Assembly: GCF_001514065.1 (NCBI RefSeq)
Contig: NZ_KQ948431.1
Location: 62,001-126,000, forward strand
DNA from: Streptomyces antibioticus
GTDB taxonomy: Bacteria; Actinomycetota; Actinomycetes; Streptomycetales; Streptomycetaceae
DNA: 64,000 nucleotides
Direction of reading: 5' to 3'
A model generated the notes under the pieces. It did not search any database, had not been told where the DNA came from, and saw only the letters and a program-made list of their open reading frames with translations. Both the position numbers and the translations under genes were made by a program. Each line of letters begins with the position of its first letter. Within the stretch, counting starts at the first letter, position 1. Shown here one piece after another: positions 35,213 to 44,042 of this stretch.

Positions 35213-37030
35213 TCAGCCCAGCGCCCGGTCCAGGTTGAACGCCGCGCTGATCAGTGCGAGATGGGTGAACGCCTGCGGGAAATTGCCCTGTTGCTCGCCG
35301 GTGTGGCTGATCTCCTCGGCGTACAGGCCGAGATGGTTGGCGTACGTCAGCATCTTCTCGAAGGCGAGCCGCGCCTCGTCGACCCGGCCGGCGTGCACCA
35401 TCGCCTCGACGTACCAGAACGAGCAGATCGAGAACGTGCCCTCGTCGCCGCGCAGGCCGTCCGGGCTGGCCAGCGGGTCGTAGCGGTAGACCAGGGAATC
35501 GGAGACCAGCTCCTGGGTCAACGCGTCCAGCGTGGACAGCCACTTGGGGTCGGTCGGTGCGATGAACTTGGACAGCGGCATCATCAGCACGGCCGCGTCC
35601 AGCACATCGCCGTCCTCGTGCTGCACGAACGCCTGGCGCGCCTCCGACCAGCCCCGGCTCATGATCCGCCGGTAGATGGTGTCCCGGCACTCCCGCCAGC
35701 GGGGCAGATCGGCGGGCAGGCCACGCCGGTTGGCCATGCGGATCGCCCGCTCGATCGCCACCCAGCACATCAGGCGCGAGTACAGGAAGTCCTTCCGGCC
35801 GCCGCGGGTCTCCCAGATGCCCTCGTCGGGCTGGTCCCAGTGCGCGCAGACCCACTCCACCAGGGCGCACACGTCGTCCCACTGGGCGCTCGAAATCGGC
35901 TTGGCCCACTTGTCGTAGAGGTAGATGGAGTCGATCAGGGCGCCGTAGATGTCCAGTTGGAGCTGGTCCGAGGCCGCGTTGCCGATCCGGACCGGCGCGG
36001 AGCCCTGATGCCCTTCCAGATGCGGGAGTTCGGACTCGGTGAGGTCGGTGCGGCCGTCGATGCCGTACATGATCTGCAGCGGCCCGGACGGTTTGCCGTC
36101 TCCTGGACTGATGTGCTTGGTCACGAAGTTCATGAACGCCTCGGCCTCCTCGGTGAAGCCGAGGCGCAGCAGCGCGTAGACGCAGAACGCGGCGTCGCGC
36201 ACCCACACGTACCGGTAGTCCCAGTTGCGCTCGCCGCCCAGCTGCTCGGGCAGGCTCGTGGTCGGCGCCGCGACGATCGCGCCGGTCGGCGCGTAGGTGA
36301 GGAGCTTGAGGGTGAGCGCCGAGCGGTGCACCATCTCCCGCCAGCGGCCCCGGTACTTGGACTGCGACAGCCAGCGCCGCCAGTAGGCCACCGTGGTCGC
36401 GAACTGCTCCTCGGCCTCGGTCCGCGCGCACCGGCGCGGCGACACGTCCCCGCCGACCTGGTCCAGTGCGAACACCGCCGACTCGCCCTCCGCGAGCTTG
36501 AAGTCGGCGCGCGCGTCCAGGCCGTCCGTCTCCAGCGGCACGGTCGCGGTCAGGCTCAGCGACAGCCCGTCGGACTCGAAGACCGCCACGTCGCCGACCA
36601 TGCGCAGCCGGTGCTGCCGCCGGCCGTAGTCGAAGCGCGGGGCGACCCGGGTCCGGAACGGGATCGAACCCCGTACGCACACCACCCGCCGGATCAGCCG
36701 GTGCCGCTCCACCTCGGCCTTCTCGCCGTCCACGGGCATGAAGTCCTGGACCTCGCCCACCCCGTCCTCGGTGAAGAAGCGGGTGATCAGGACGTTGGTG
36801 TCGGGGAAGTAGAACTGCTTGGTCCGGGCCGGCACCGAAGCGGCCAGCTCGAACGCACCGCCGCGTTCCGAGTCCAGGATCGCCGCGAAGACACTCGGCG
36901 CGTCGAAGGACGGGCAGCAGTACCAGTCGATGGTGCCGTCCGTGCCCACCAGGGCGACGCTGCGCAGATCACCGATCAGGCCGTGCTCGGCGATCGGCAG
37001 ATACGGCTGGTCGGTCGATGGTCCGCTCAT
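35213..37030 (-). CDS. Glycoside hydrolase family 15 (glucoamylase or trehalase type)
   Basis: 605 residues. It begins with YLPIAEHGLIGDLRSVALVGTDGTIDWYCCPSFDAPSVFAAIL, the N-terminal beta-sandwich signature of bacterial GH15 proteins. The (alpha/alpha)6 barrel shows GERNWDYRYVWVRDAAF and, near the end, DEGTFSICSFWYVEAMV and EEISHTGEQQGNFPQAFTHLALI, where the catalytic glutamates lie. Members act on alpha-glucans or, in actinobacteria, on trehalose. No signal peptide, so it is cytosolic. Start chosen at the ATG at 37030, which has GGAGG upstream. It converges on the copper protein gene with 19 bases between stops. Confidence 0.9.
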   Translation of the reverse strand: MSGPSTDQPYLPIAEHGLIGDLRSVALVGTDGTIDWYCCPSFDAPSVFAAILDSERGGAFELAASVPARTKQFYFPDTNVLITRFFTEDGVGEVQDFMPVDGEKAEVERHRLIRRVVCVRGSIPFRTRVAPRFDYGRRQHRLRMVGDVAVFESDGLSLSLTATVPLETDGLDARADFKLAEGESAVFALDQVGGDVSPRRCARTEAEEQFATTVAYWRRWLSQSKYRGRWREMVHRSALTLKLLTYAPTGAIVAAPTTSLPEQLGGERNWDYRYVWVRDAAFCVYALLRLGFTEEAEAFMNFVTKHISPGDGKPSGPLQIMYGIDGRTDLTESELPHLEGHQGSAPVRIGNAASDQLQLDIYGALIDSIYLYDKWAKPISSAQWDDVCALVEWVCAHWDQPDEGIWETRGGRKDFLYSRLMCWVAIERAIRMANRRGLPADLPRWRECRDTIYRRIMSRGWSEARQAFVQHEDGDVLDAAVLMMPLSKFIAPTDPKWLSTLDALTQELVSDSLVYRYDPLASPDGLRGDEGTFSICSFWYVEAMVHAGRVDEARLAFEKMLTYANHLGLYAEEISHTGEQQGNFPQAFTHLALISAAFNLDRALG

Positions 37031-37124
37031 GGCAGCCTCCATGGGACCCAGCGTAGGTCGATCCGGTGGCGCCGGTGTCGAGAACGGGTCGGACGGCGGT
37101 GAACCGGGATCTCCCCCGGTCGTC

Positions 37125-37904
37125 TCAGACCGCGAGCACCCTGACCCCCGCCTCCTCGAAGCGCCGTACCGTCTCCGCGCCCACGGCCGCGTCCGTGACC
37201 AGGATGTCCACCGACTCGGCCGCGCAGATCCGGGCGAACGCCCGCTGCCCCAGCTTGCTGGAGTCGGCGGCCACGACCACCCGCTCGGCCCGCTCGCACA
37301 GCAGCCGGTTGATCGCCGCCTCCGCCTCGTCGGCCGCTGCGGCCCCGTGCGTGACATCGAAGGCGACCACACCGAGCACGGCCACATCGAGAGTGATCTG
37401 GCTCAGCACCCCGTCCGCGAGCGGCCCGATGAGCTCGTACGACTGTGCCCGCGCGACCCCGCCGGTCACCACGATCTTGAACTGGGGGCGTACGGCCAGC
37501 TCGTTGGCGATGTTGAGCGCGTTGGTGACGATCGTCAGCGCGGGCGAGCCGGAGGCCAGGTCGCTGCGCACGGCCAGGGCGCGTGCCACCTCCGTGGTGG
37601 TCGTACCGCCCGTGAGCCCCACCGCCTCGCCGGGTGCGAGGAGATCCGCGACCGCCTTGGCGATGCGCTGCTTCTCGGAGGCGTGCCGGGCGGTCTTGTA
37701 CCGCAGCGGCAGCTCGTACGACACCCCGTGCACGACCGCCCCGCCCCGAGTGCGCACGAGCATCTGCTGCTCGGCCAGCTGGTCGAAGTCGCGCCGGATC
37801 GTCGCCGCCGAGACCTCCAGCTCGGCGGCGGCCTCCTCGACCTCCAGCCGGCCGCGCTCGACGAGCAGTTCCAGCAGCGCCTTCCAACGGGCGTCGCGGG
37901 ACAT
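37125..37904 (-). CDS. DeoR-family transcriptional regulator
   Basis: 259 residues. The N-terminal HTH (RLEVEEAAAELEVSAATIRRDFDQLAEQQML) and the DeoR sensor domain (LTGGTTTTEVARAL, IVTNALNIANEL, ADSSKLGQRAF) are typical; the latter binds a phosphorylated sugar. ATG at 37904 is chosen because GGGAGGG lies eight bases upstream; an ATG 27 bases earlier lacks such a site. It is divergent from the SIS/aldolase operon and very likely its repressor. It resembles AgaR-type regulators of amino sugar use. Confidence 0.9.
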   Translation of the reverse strand: MSRDARWKALLELLVERGRLEVEEAAAELEVSAATIRRDFDQLAEQQMLVRTRGGAVVHGVSYELPLRYKTARHASEKQRIAKAVADLLAPGEAVGLTGGTTTTEVARALAVRSDLASGSPALTIVTNALNIANELAVRPQFKIVVTGGVARAQSYELIGPLADGVLSQITLDVAVLGVVAFDVTHGAAAADEAEAAINRLLCERAERVVVAADSSKLGQRAFARICAAESVDILVTDAAVGAETVRRFEEAGVRVLAV

Positions 37905-38047
37905 CCGCACCACCCTCCCATCCTCGATCACCCGGCGACCCTAGCGCACCCCGCACCCGTCCGAATGCTTGATCCTGCTCGAAAGCACGCTATATCTTGC
38001 ACGAACAATCATTCAATGGAGCATGCGACCAGGGGAGGGGCAAGGCC

Positions 38048-38938
38048 ATGACGCATGTCGAGGACGAGCTGACGAGCCAGCCCGAGTGCTGGACCCGTGC
38101 GGCGGCCGAGGCGGCCGGACACGGTGGGGCGCTGCCGGTGCCGGGGGAGCGCGTCGCGATCGTGGGGTGCGGCACGTCGTACTTCATGGCGCAGGCCGTG
38201 GCCGCGCTGCGCGAGGGCGCGGGACAGGGCGAGACCGACGCCTTCGCCGCGTCGGAGTTCCCGCGGGGACGCTCGTACGACCGGGTCGTCGCCCTGACCC
38301 GGTCCGGCACCACCACGGAAGTCCTGGAACTGCTGGGGCAGTTGAAGGGGCGTATAGGCACCACGGCGATCACCGCCGACCCGCACACACCCGTCATGGC
38401 GGCCGCGGACGACGTCGTCGTGCTCGACTACGCGGACGAACGGTCCGTCGTGCAGACCAGGTTCGCGACGACCGCACTGACCCTGCTCCGCGCCCACCTC
38501 GGGCTGCACACCGAGGCAGCCGTCACCGACGCCCGCACCGCGCTCACCGACCCGCTGCCCCCAGGCCTCGTCGACTGCACGCAGTTCACCTTCCTCGGCC
38601 GCGGCTGGACCGTGGGCCTGGCCAACGAGGCCGGACTGAAGATGCGCGAGGCGGCACTGTCCTGGACCGAGGCCTACCCGGCGATGGAGTACCGGCACGG
38701 CCCCATCAGCATCACCACCAAGGGCACCGCGACCTGGATGTTCGGCGAGGCGCCCGAGGGCCTGGCCGAACAGGTGCGGGGCACCGGAGCGCTGTGGGTG
38801 GACGGCGGCCTCGACCCGCTCGCCGAGCTGGTGCGCGCCCAGCGGCTCGCCGTGGCCGTCGCGGCCGCCCGGGGCCTCGACCCTGACCGGCCGCGCCACC
38901 TCACCCGCTCGGTGATCCTCGCCGGCGCGCAGGAGTAG
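38048..38938 (+). CDS. SIS-domain sugar isomerase/deaminase (AgaS-like)
   Basis: 296 residues with two SIS domains. Phosphosugar-binding loops are visible (VAIVGCGTSYFMAQA; LTRSGTTTEVLELL; FLGRGWTVGLANEAGLKMREAALSWTEAYPAMEYRHGP). The last block matches the GlmS/AgaS isomerase domain, so deamination or isomerisation of an amino-sugar phosphate is expected. No glutamine amidotransferase domain is present. ATG at 38048 with GGGGAGGGGCAAGG upstream. It directly precedes the aldolase gene and faces the DeoR regulator. Confidence 0.86.
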   Translation: MTHVEDELTSQPECWTRAAAEAAGHGGALPVPGERVAIVGCGTSYFMAQAVAALREGAGQGETDAFAASEFPRGRSYDRVVALTRSGTTTEVLELLGQLKGRIGTTAITADPHTPVMAAADDVVVLDYADERSVVQTRFATTALTLLRAHLGLHTEAAVTDARTALTDPLPPGLVDCTQFTFLGRGWTVGLANEAGLKMREAALSWTEAYPAMEYRHGPISITTKGTATWMFGEAPEGLAEQVRGTGALWVDGGLDPLAELVRAQRLAVAVAAARGLDPDRPRHLTRSVILAGAQE

Positions 38939-38940
38939 CC

Positions 38941-39801
38941 GTGCCTCTCGTCCCCACCGGCGACCTGGTCGCCGCTGCCGCCGCCGCGCACTCCGCCGTC
39001 GCCGCCTTCAACGTCGTCACGCTCGAACACGTCGAGGCGGTCGTCGCCGGCGCGGAGTCGGCCGACGCCCCTGTGATCCTTCAAGTCAGCGAGAACGCCG
39101 TCAAGTTCAGGCTGGGGCGGCTGCGGCCTCTCGCCCGTGCGGCCGTCGAGGTGGCCGAACACGCCGCCGTGCCCGTCGGGTTGCATCTCGACCACGTCCA
39201 GAGCGACGACCTGCTGCGCCAGGCGGCGGACGCCGGATTCAGCTCCGTGATGTACGACGCCGCCCGGCTGCCCTACGCCGAGAACCTCGCCGCCACCCGC
39301 GCCGCAGCCGACTGGGCGCACGCCCAAGGCCTGTGGATCGAGGCCGAGTTGGGGCAGGTCGGCGGCAAGAACGGCGAACCTCCGCTGGACGCCCACGCCC
39401 CCGGCGCCCGCACCGACCCCGCCGAGGCCCGCGCCTTCGTCGCGGACTCCGGCGTGGACGCCCTGGCGGTCGCCGTCGGCAGCACGCACGCCATGACGAC
39501 CCGCACCGCCGCCCTCGACCACGACCTCATCAAACGCCTGGCCGCGGCCCTCGACGTCCCGCTCGTCCTGCACGGCTCGTCCGGCGTGCCCGACGACGCA
39601 CTCACCGCGGCCGTCACCGGCGGCATCATCAAGGTCAACATCGGCACCGCCCTCAACATCGCCCTGACCGGAGCCGTACGGGGGTATCTCGGCGACCACC
39701 CCGAGGCGGTCGACGCCCGCAAATACCTGGACGTGGCACGGGAAGCGATGACGAGGGAGGTGGAGCGAACCGTCCGCCTGCTCGGCCGCGCTACTTCCTG
39801 A
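38941..39801 (+). CDS. Class II ketose-bisphosphate aldolase (KbaY/GatY-like)
   Basis: 286 residues. Zinc-ligand segments of class II aldolases are present: LHLDHVQS, IEAELGQVGGKNGE, and LVLHGSSGVPDDAL followed by GIIKVNIGTAL. The length and sequence fit the tagatose-1,6-/fructose-1,6-bisphosphate group that splits ketose bisphosphates to glyceraldehyde-3-phosphate (or the related aldehyde) and DHAP. The GTG start lies two bases after the SIS-gene stop with AGGAG inside its end, so the two are translationally coupled. Together with AgaS and DeoR this looks like a shortened N-acetylgalactosamine/tagatose pathway. The 3' end overlaps the convergent methyltransferase gene by 11 bases. Confidence 0.88.
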   Translation: MPLVPTGDLVAAAAAAHSAVAAFNVVTLEHVEAVVAGAESADAPVILQVSENAVKFRLGRLRPLARAAVEVAEHAAVPVGLHLDHVQSDDLLRQAADAGFSSVMYDAARLPYAENLAATRAAADWAHAQGLWIEAELGQVGGKNGEPPLDAHAPGARTDPAEARAFVADSGVDALAVAVGSTHAMTTRTAALDHDLIKRLAAALDVPLVLHGSSGVPDDALTAAVTGGIIKVNIGTALNIALTGAVRGYLGDHPEAVDARKYLDVAREAMTREVERTVRLLGRATS

Positions 39802-40930
39802 CGGCTCTGAGCACCACGAACTTCGGGTCACTGGCGACCAGTTCGCTGTTCCCGAACAACCGCCGCAGTGCTACGTGATACCCGAGATGGCGGTTGCCGA
39901 TCACCCACAGCTCGCCGCCCGGCCGCAACGCGCGCCGGGCGTCGGCGAACATCCGGCGCGCGGTGGAGTCGGTCGTGGCCTGGTGGGAGTGGAACGGCGG
40001 ATTGTTGAGCACGAGGTCCACACTCCCGTCCGGCACCCCGCTCAACCCGTCCCCGACCCGGAACTCGGCATGCCCCGGCACGCCGTTCGCCTTGTACGTC
40101 GCCTCGGCGGAGGCCACCGCCTGGAACGACTCGTCGACGAACAGCACCTCGGCCTCGGGATTCGCCAGCGCCACCGCCGTCCCCACCACGCCGTTGCCGC
40201 AGCCGAGGTCCACGACCCGCTGAGCACCCCTGCTGTCCGGCAGATGACCGAGGAAGAACCGGGTGCCGATGTCGAGCCGGTCGGCACAGAAGACGCCCGC
40301 GTGATTGACGACCGTGCGCCCGGAGACCGCTCCGACGCCCTCGGGCAGGGCGTAGCTGTACGGCCACGGGGTGGGGCCGGCTGCGCCGACCGGCTGCGGG
40401 GTGCTGAAGATCAGCCGTGCCTTCTTCTCGGCGAGGGAGGTGCGGGTCGGGCCGATGATCCGCTCGAAGAGCTTCAGCGTGGAGGTGTGGATCTCCTTCA
40501 CCATGCCGGTGCCGATGACGACCGTGCCCTCGTGCACCCCGGGCGCGAGGCGCAGCAGCTGGTCCTCCAGCAGGGCCAGGCTCTTCGGCACCCGCACCAG
40601 CAGGACGTCGATCCGCCCCGGCGGCGGGTCCTGGGTCGTGAGCAGCCGCACCGCGCCGGTCTCGACGCCGTTGCGGGCGAGGTTGGCCCGGGTCGCCTCC
40701 TGGCTCAGGTACGAGTCCGTGATCTGCGTCGGCTCGTGCGCGGCCAGCGCCGTGACCAGCGCGCCCCAGCGGTCGCCGAGGACCACGACCGTGCCGGACA
40801 GGGGGACCTCCTGGAGGTGCCGCAGCAGATACTCGTCGGAGGCGTCCCAGGCACGCAGCCGGTCACGCGGGTCCTCGGGGAAACGGGCCAGCGCGAGCTC
40901 GCCCCAGGGCGTCGTCATACGGTCGTTCAT
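39791..40930 (-). CDS. rlmG: 23S/16S rRNA guanine-N2 methyltransferase, RlmG/RsmC-like
   Basis: 379 residues. It has the duplicated Rossmann architecture of RlmG/RsmC: an inactive N-terminal half (VVVLGDRWGALVTALA) and a catalytic C-terminal half. The latter has the SAM-binding VVDLGCGNGVVGTA and the NPPFH motif (VLNNPPFHSHQATTD) for N2-guanine methylation. The length fits RlmG (m2G1835 in E. coli 23S rRNA) best; RsmC is the alternative. Stand-alone transcript. Start uncertain between 40930 and 40918. Confidence 0.82.
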   Translation of the reverse strand: MNDRMTTPWGELALARFPEDPRDRLRAWDASDEYLLRHLQEVPLSGTVVVLGDRWGALVTALAAHEPTQITDSYLSQEATRANLARNGVETGAVRLLTTQDPPPGRIDVLLVRVPKSLALLEDQLLRLAPGVHEGTVVIGTGMVKEIHTSTLKLFERIIGPTRTSLAEKKARLIFSTPQPVGAAGPTPWPYSYALPEGVGAVSGRTVVNHAGVFCADRLDIGTRFFLGHLPDSRGAQRVVDLGCGNGVVGTAVALANPEAEVLFVDESFQAVASAEATYKANGVPGHAEFRVGDGLSGVPDGSVDLVLNNPPFHSHQATTDSTARRMFADARRALRPGGELWVIGNRHLGYHVALRRLFGNSELVASDPKFVVLRAVRK

Positions 40931-40985
40931 CGTGCGTCCAGGCTAGCGGAGCCGCAGCTCAGGGCTTCTCCGGGAAGATGGGTCC

Positions 40986-41627
40986 ATGGACGCCGAGCTG
41001 TTCCCCAGGTCCCGTACGGAGGTCGCGCCGGGCGCCGTGCACGTGCCCGACCGGCTCGACGCCGGGCGGCAGCGCGAGCTGCTGGAGGCCTGCCGGGACT
41101 GGGCCCGTCCGCCGGCCGGGCTGCGGACGGTGCGCACACCCGGCGGCGGCACGATGACCGCCCGGCAGGTGTGTCTGGGGTGGCACTGGTACCCGTACGG
41201 CTATGCCCGCACGGTCGTCGACGGCGACGGCTCCCCGGTGAAGCCCTTCCCGGCGTGGCTCGGGGAGCTGGGACGTGACGCGGCGCGGGAGGCAGTCGGG
41301 GTGACGCCCCCGCCGTACGACATCGCACTGATCAACTTCTACGACGGTGACGCCCGCATGGGCATGCACCGCGACAGTGACGAGCAGTCGGACGCGCCGG
41401 TCGTGTCCTTCAGCCTCGGTGACACGTGTGTCTTCCGGTTCGGGAACACCGAGACGCGGGCGCGGCCCTACACGGACGTGGAGCTCCGCAGTGGGGACCT
41501 GTTCGTGTTCGGTGGGCCCGCCCGGCTCGCCTACCACGGCGTGCCGAAGGTGTACCCCGGCACGGCGCCGCCGGAGTTGGGGCTGACCGGGCGGCTGAAC
41601 ATCACGCTCCGAGTCAGTGGCCGGTAG
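40986..41627 (+). CDS. AlkB-like 2-oxoglutarate/Fe(II)-dependent dioxygenase
   Basis: 213 residues. Fe(II) ligands appear as HxD in MGMHRDSDEQ and a distal His in RLAYHGVPKVYPG. The 2-oxoglutarate-binding Arg residues are in GRLNITLRVSGR at the C-terminus. ALINFYDGDARMGMH and GDTCVFRFGN are standard AlkB blocks. Expected role is oxidative demethylation of alkylated DNA or RNA bases. ATG at 40986; divergent from the rRNA methyltransferase gene with 55 bases between. Confidence 0.9.
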   Translation: MDAELFPRSRTEVAPGAVHVPDRLDAGRQRELLEACRDWARPPAGLRTVRTPGGGTMTARQVCLGWHWYPYGYARTVVDGDGSPVKPFPAWLGELGRDAAREAVGVTPPPYDIALINFYDGDARMGMHRDSDEQSDAPVVSFSLGDTCVFRFGNTETRARPYTDVELRSGDLFVFGGPARLAYHGVPKVYPGTAPPELGLTGRLNITLRVSGR

Positions 41628-41663
41628 GCGGCCCGTGCAGCGGATCATGGGAGACTCGGCCTC

Positions 41664-42908
41664 ATGAGCGGCAACGCGGACCCCCGGCCGGCGGGGGAAG
41701 GGACCACCTCGAGGACGCGGTTGGACCGGGGGCGCGGTGCGCTCGGGCCCGCGCTGGAGCTCGTGCACACCGGACGCGCCCCGACCCGGGCCGTGCTCAC
41801 CGCCGAACTCGGCGTGACCCGGGCCACGGCCGGAGCCGTCGCCGCCGAGCTGGAGGCGCTCGGGCTGATCAGGGTCGACGCCCGGCCCGGTGCCGCCGCG
41901 GGTTCCCAGGGCCGACCCTCGCACCGGCTCGCGGTCGCCGAGGACGGGCCCGTCGTCCTCGCCGCCCAGGTGCACGCCGACGGATTCCGCGCGGCGCTGG
42001 TCGGGCTCGGCGGCCGTATCGCCGCGACCGCGCCCGCCCGCGAGACCGTCGACGCCGACCCGGCGAAGATCATCGGCTCGGTCGTCGAGGCCGGCGCCGA
42101 TCTGCTGCGCACCACCGGCCTCCGCTGCGTCGGCGCCGGCCTCGCCGTGCCGTCCGCGGTCGCCGAACCCGACGGCACCGCGCTCAACCCGCTCCACCTG
42201 GCCTGGCCCGTCGGCGCCCCCGTGCGCCGGATCTTCGCCGAGTGCGTGCGCGCGGCCGGCATCAGCGGACCGGCGTTCGCGGGCAACGACGTCAACCTCG
42301 CCGCACTCGCCGAGCACCGGCACGGCGCCGGCCGCGGCGCCCGCGACCTGCTCTGCGTGGCCACCGGACACCGGGGCGTCGGCGGCGCGCTCGTCCTCGA
42401 CGGCCGTCTGCACACGGGCAGTTCGGGCCTCGCCCTGGAGGTCGGTCACCTCACGGTCAACCCCGAGGGCCGCCCCTGCCACTGCGGCAGCCGCGGCTGC
42501 CTCGACGTCGAGGCCGACCCGCTGGCCCTTCTCACGGCCGCCGGGCGTGAGCCGGGACCCGTGGTGTCGCTGCTCCAGCAGGCCAACGAACTGATCCGCG
42601 ACCACTACGACGACCCGGCCGTCCGCACCGCCGCCGAGACCCTCATCGACCGCCTGGGACTGGGCCTGGCCGGGCTGGTGAACATCCTCAACCCCGACCG
42701 CATCATCCTCGGCGGCCTGCACGGCACGCTGCTCGCCGCCGATCCCGACCGGCTGCGCGCGGTCGTCGCCGAGCGCAGCCTGTGGGGGCAGAGCGGCGGC
42801 GTACCGATCCTGGCGTGCACCCTGGACCACAACAGCCTGGTCGGCGCGGCCGAGTTGGCGTGGCAGCCGGTGCTGGACGACCCGATCAGGGCGCTAGGTC
42901 CTGTCTGA
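41664..42908 (+). CDS. ROK-family transcriptional regulator with MITE-altered C-terminus
   Basis: 414 residues. An N-terminal HTH (PTRAVLTAELGVTRATAGAVAAELEALGLI) precedes a ROK sugar-kinase-like domain with GNDVNLAALAEHRHGAG, GHLTVNPEGRPCHCGSRGCLD (the ROK zinc motif) and LNPDRIILGG. It probably senses a sugar and regulates carbohydrate genes. The last codons (CTA GGT CCT GTC TGA) lie in the duplicated CTAG and the left terminal repeat of a 204-bp MITE. The element has therefore supplied the stop. Without it, the frame would continue GCG CTA GCC CAC CAG TGA. Confidence 0.88.
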   Translation: MSGNADPRPAGEGTTSRTRLDRGRGALGPALELVHTGRAPTRAVLTAELGVTRATAGAVAAELEALGLIRVDARPGAAAGSQGRPSHRLAVAEDGPVVLAAQVHADGFRAALVGLGGRIAATAPARETVDADPAKIIGSVVEAGADLLRTTGLRCVGAGLAVPSAVAEPDGTALNPLHLAWPVGAPVRRIFAECVRAAGISGPAFAGNDVNLAALAEHRHGAGRGARDLLCVATGHRGVGGALVLDGRLHTGSSGLALEVGHLTVNPEGRPCHCGSRGCLDVEADPLALLTAAGREPGPVVSLLQQANELIRDHYDDPAVRTAAETLIDRLGLGLAGLVNILNPDRIILGGLHGTLLAADPDRLRAVVAERSLWGQSGGVPILACTLDHNSLVGAAELAWQPVLDDPIRALGPV

Positions 42909-43101
42909 CAATTCCCGTCGTCGCCCGGAGGGCGGCATCGCGGCGTCAGGTGCGTGCTCTCGGTGTGCCGGGCGTAGATCCTCGTACTGGACGTACTTGG
43001 GTCTGCGCCCGGTGCGGCGAGTGGGGGCACCTCCCACGCCCTGAAGGCAGTGGGGGAGCGTGCATGGCGTCGCGAGGCAGACGGGAATTGTCAGACAGGG
43101 C
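42898..43101. mobile_element. 204-bp MITE with 22-bp terminal inverted repeats and CTAG target duplication
   Basis: GTCCTGTCTGACAATTCCCG starts the left end (42898-42919). The right end (43080-43101) is its inverted copy with one mismatch in 22. Both sides carry CTAG (42894-42897 and 43102-43105), the expected 4-bp target duplication. The interior has no transposase frame. Elements with such ends are mobilised in trans by full-length IS elements with matching ends, probably IS5/IS4-like; the family assignment is inference. It sits exactly between two convergent genes and supplies the ROK stop codon. Confidence 0.88.
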
Positions 43102-43941
43102 CTAGCCCACCAGTGACTGGGTACCGAGGACGGAGAGCAGCGCCAGCTTCTCGGCCTCCTCGGTGCCCGGCTCCGCCGAGTACACCAGGATGTGCAGGTC
43201 GTTGCCCTCCACCCGGAGCAGATCGCAGTCCAGCGTCAGCAGCCCCACGTGGGGGTGCTCGATCGTCTTGCGCGATCCTTCCAGCCGGCCGACGACCCCC
43301 GCGTCCCACAGCTCGGCGAACCGCTCACTGCCCGCCCTCAACTCGGCCACCATGCGCCGCAGTTGCCGGTCGGCGGGATAGCGGCCGTATGTCGCCCGCA
43401 GCTCCGCGACCATCCCCACCTCGAAGTCGCGCCGCTCCTCGGGGGTGTGCCGGACCCGGGTGGGCGCGCCGGTGAAGTTGCGCCACACGCCGTTGCGCTC
43501 GAAGCCGCGCAGGCCCGACGGGTCACCCATCAGCGCCGCGTACATCGGGTTGGCCACGAGGAGCGTCATCGCCGCGTCGGACACCCCGACGGGCGTGTCC
43601 ACGAGCCGGTCCAGCAGCCGCTGGACGCTCGGTGTGATGTACCCGGGCACCGTCTCGGGCCCCGGCGGTACCAGTCCGGCCAGCCGGAACAGGTACTCCC
43701 GCTCGTCCCCGGACAGTCGCAGCGCCCGCGCCAACGCTTCCACGACCTGAGCCGACGGATTGGCCGCCCGGCCCTGTTCGAGCCGGGTGACGTAGTCGAC
43801 CGAGATCCCCGCGAGCAGCGCCAGCTCCTCGCGCCGCAGCCCCGCCGCGCGCCGCTGACCGCCGGCCGGCAGTCCCGCGGTCTGCGGCGCGACCCGGTCC
43901 CGCCAGCGGCGCAGCGCCTGCCCGAGTTCCGTCGTCGTCAT
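43102..43941 (-). CDS. XRE-family regulator with MmyB-like ligand-binding domain
   Basis: 279 residues. The N-terminal HTH (GLRREELALLAGISVDYVTRLEQGRAANPSAQVVEALARAL) is followed by an MmyB-type domain (VPGYITPSVQRLLDRLVDTPVGVSDAAMTLLVANPMYAALMGDP...). This is a very common Streptomyces regulator that binds fatty-acid-like ligands and usually controls a divergent short-chain dehydrogenase. Here the SDR gene is indeed divergent at 44043. ATG at 43941 with GGAG upstream. Its TAG stop is formed by the CTAG duplicated by the adjacent MITE, so its own C-terminus is unchanged. Confidence 0.9.
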   Translation of the reverse strand: MTTTELGQALRRWRDRVAPQTAGLPAGGQRRAAGLRREELALLAGISVDYVTRLEQGRAANPSAQVVEALARALRLSGDEREYLFRLAGLVPPGPETVPGYITPSVQRLLDRLVDTPVGVSDAAMTLLVANPMYAALMGDPSGLRGFERNGVWRNFTGAPTRVRHTPEERRDFEVGMVAELRATYGRYPADRQLRRMVAELRAGSERFAELWDAGVVGRLEGSRKTIEHPHVGLLTLDCDLLRVEGNDLHILVYSAEPGTEEAEKLALLSVLGTQSLVG

Positions 43942-44042
43942 GTCTCCAGTGAACCGCGCCGACCGGGCGGGTGCCTGGTACTGCGAGTCCCAGGAAGAAG
44001 GGTCTTCTGGCTGTCCGCCCGGACCGGAGGGAGGGTGAAGCC

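Noticed and set aside
35153..37102. A 649-codon plus-strand frame antisense to the GH15 gene
   Set aside because: The minus-strand GH15 protein has all family motifs; this frame is its shadow and also runs into the copper protein gene end.
37976..37987. TGCTCGAAAGCA between DeoR and SIS genes as the DeoR operator
   Set aside because: Only the outer four bases per side are symmetric and there is no clear second copy; position is suggestive but the evidence is too thin.
42898..43101. The inverted repeats between ROK and XRE genes as a shared transcription terminator
   Set aside because: The arms are 160 bases apart and flanked by matching CTAG duplications, which fits a MITE and not a hairpin terminator.
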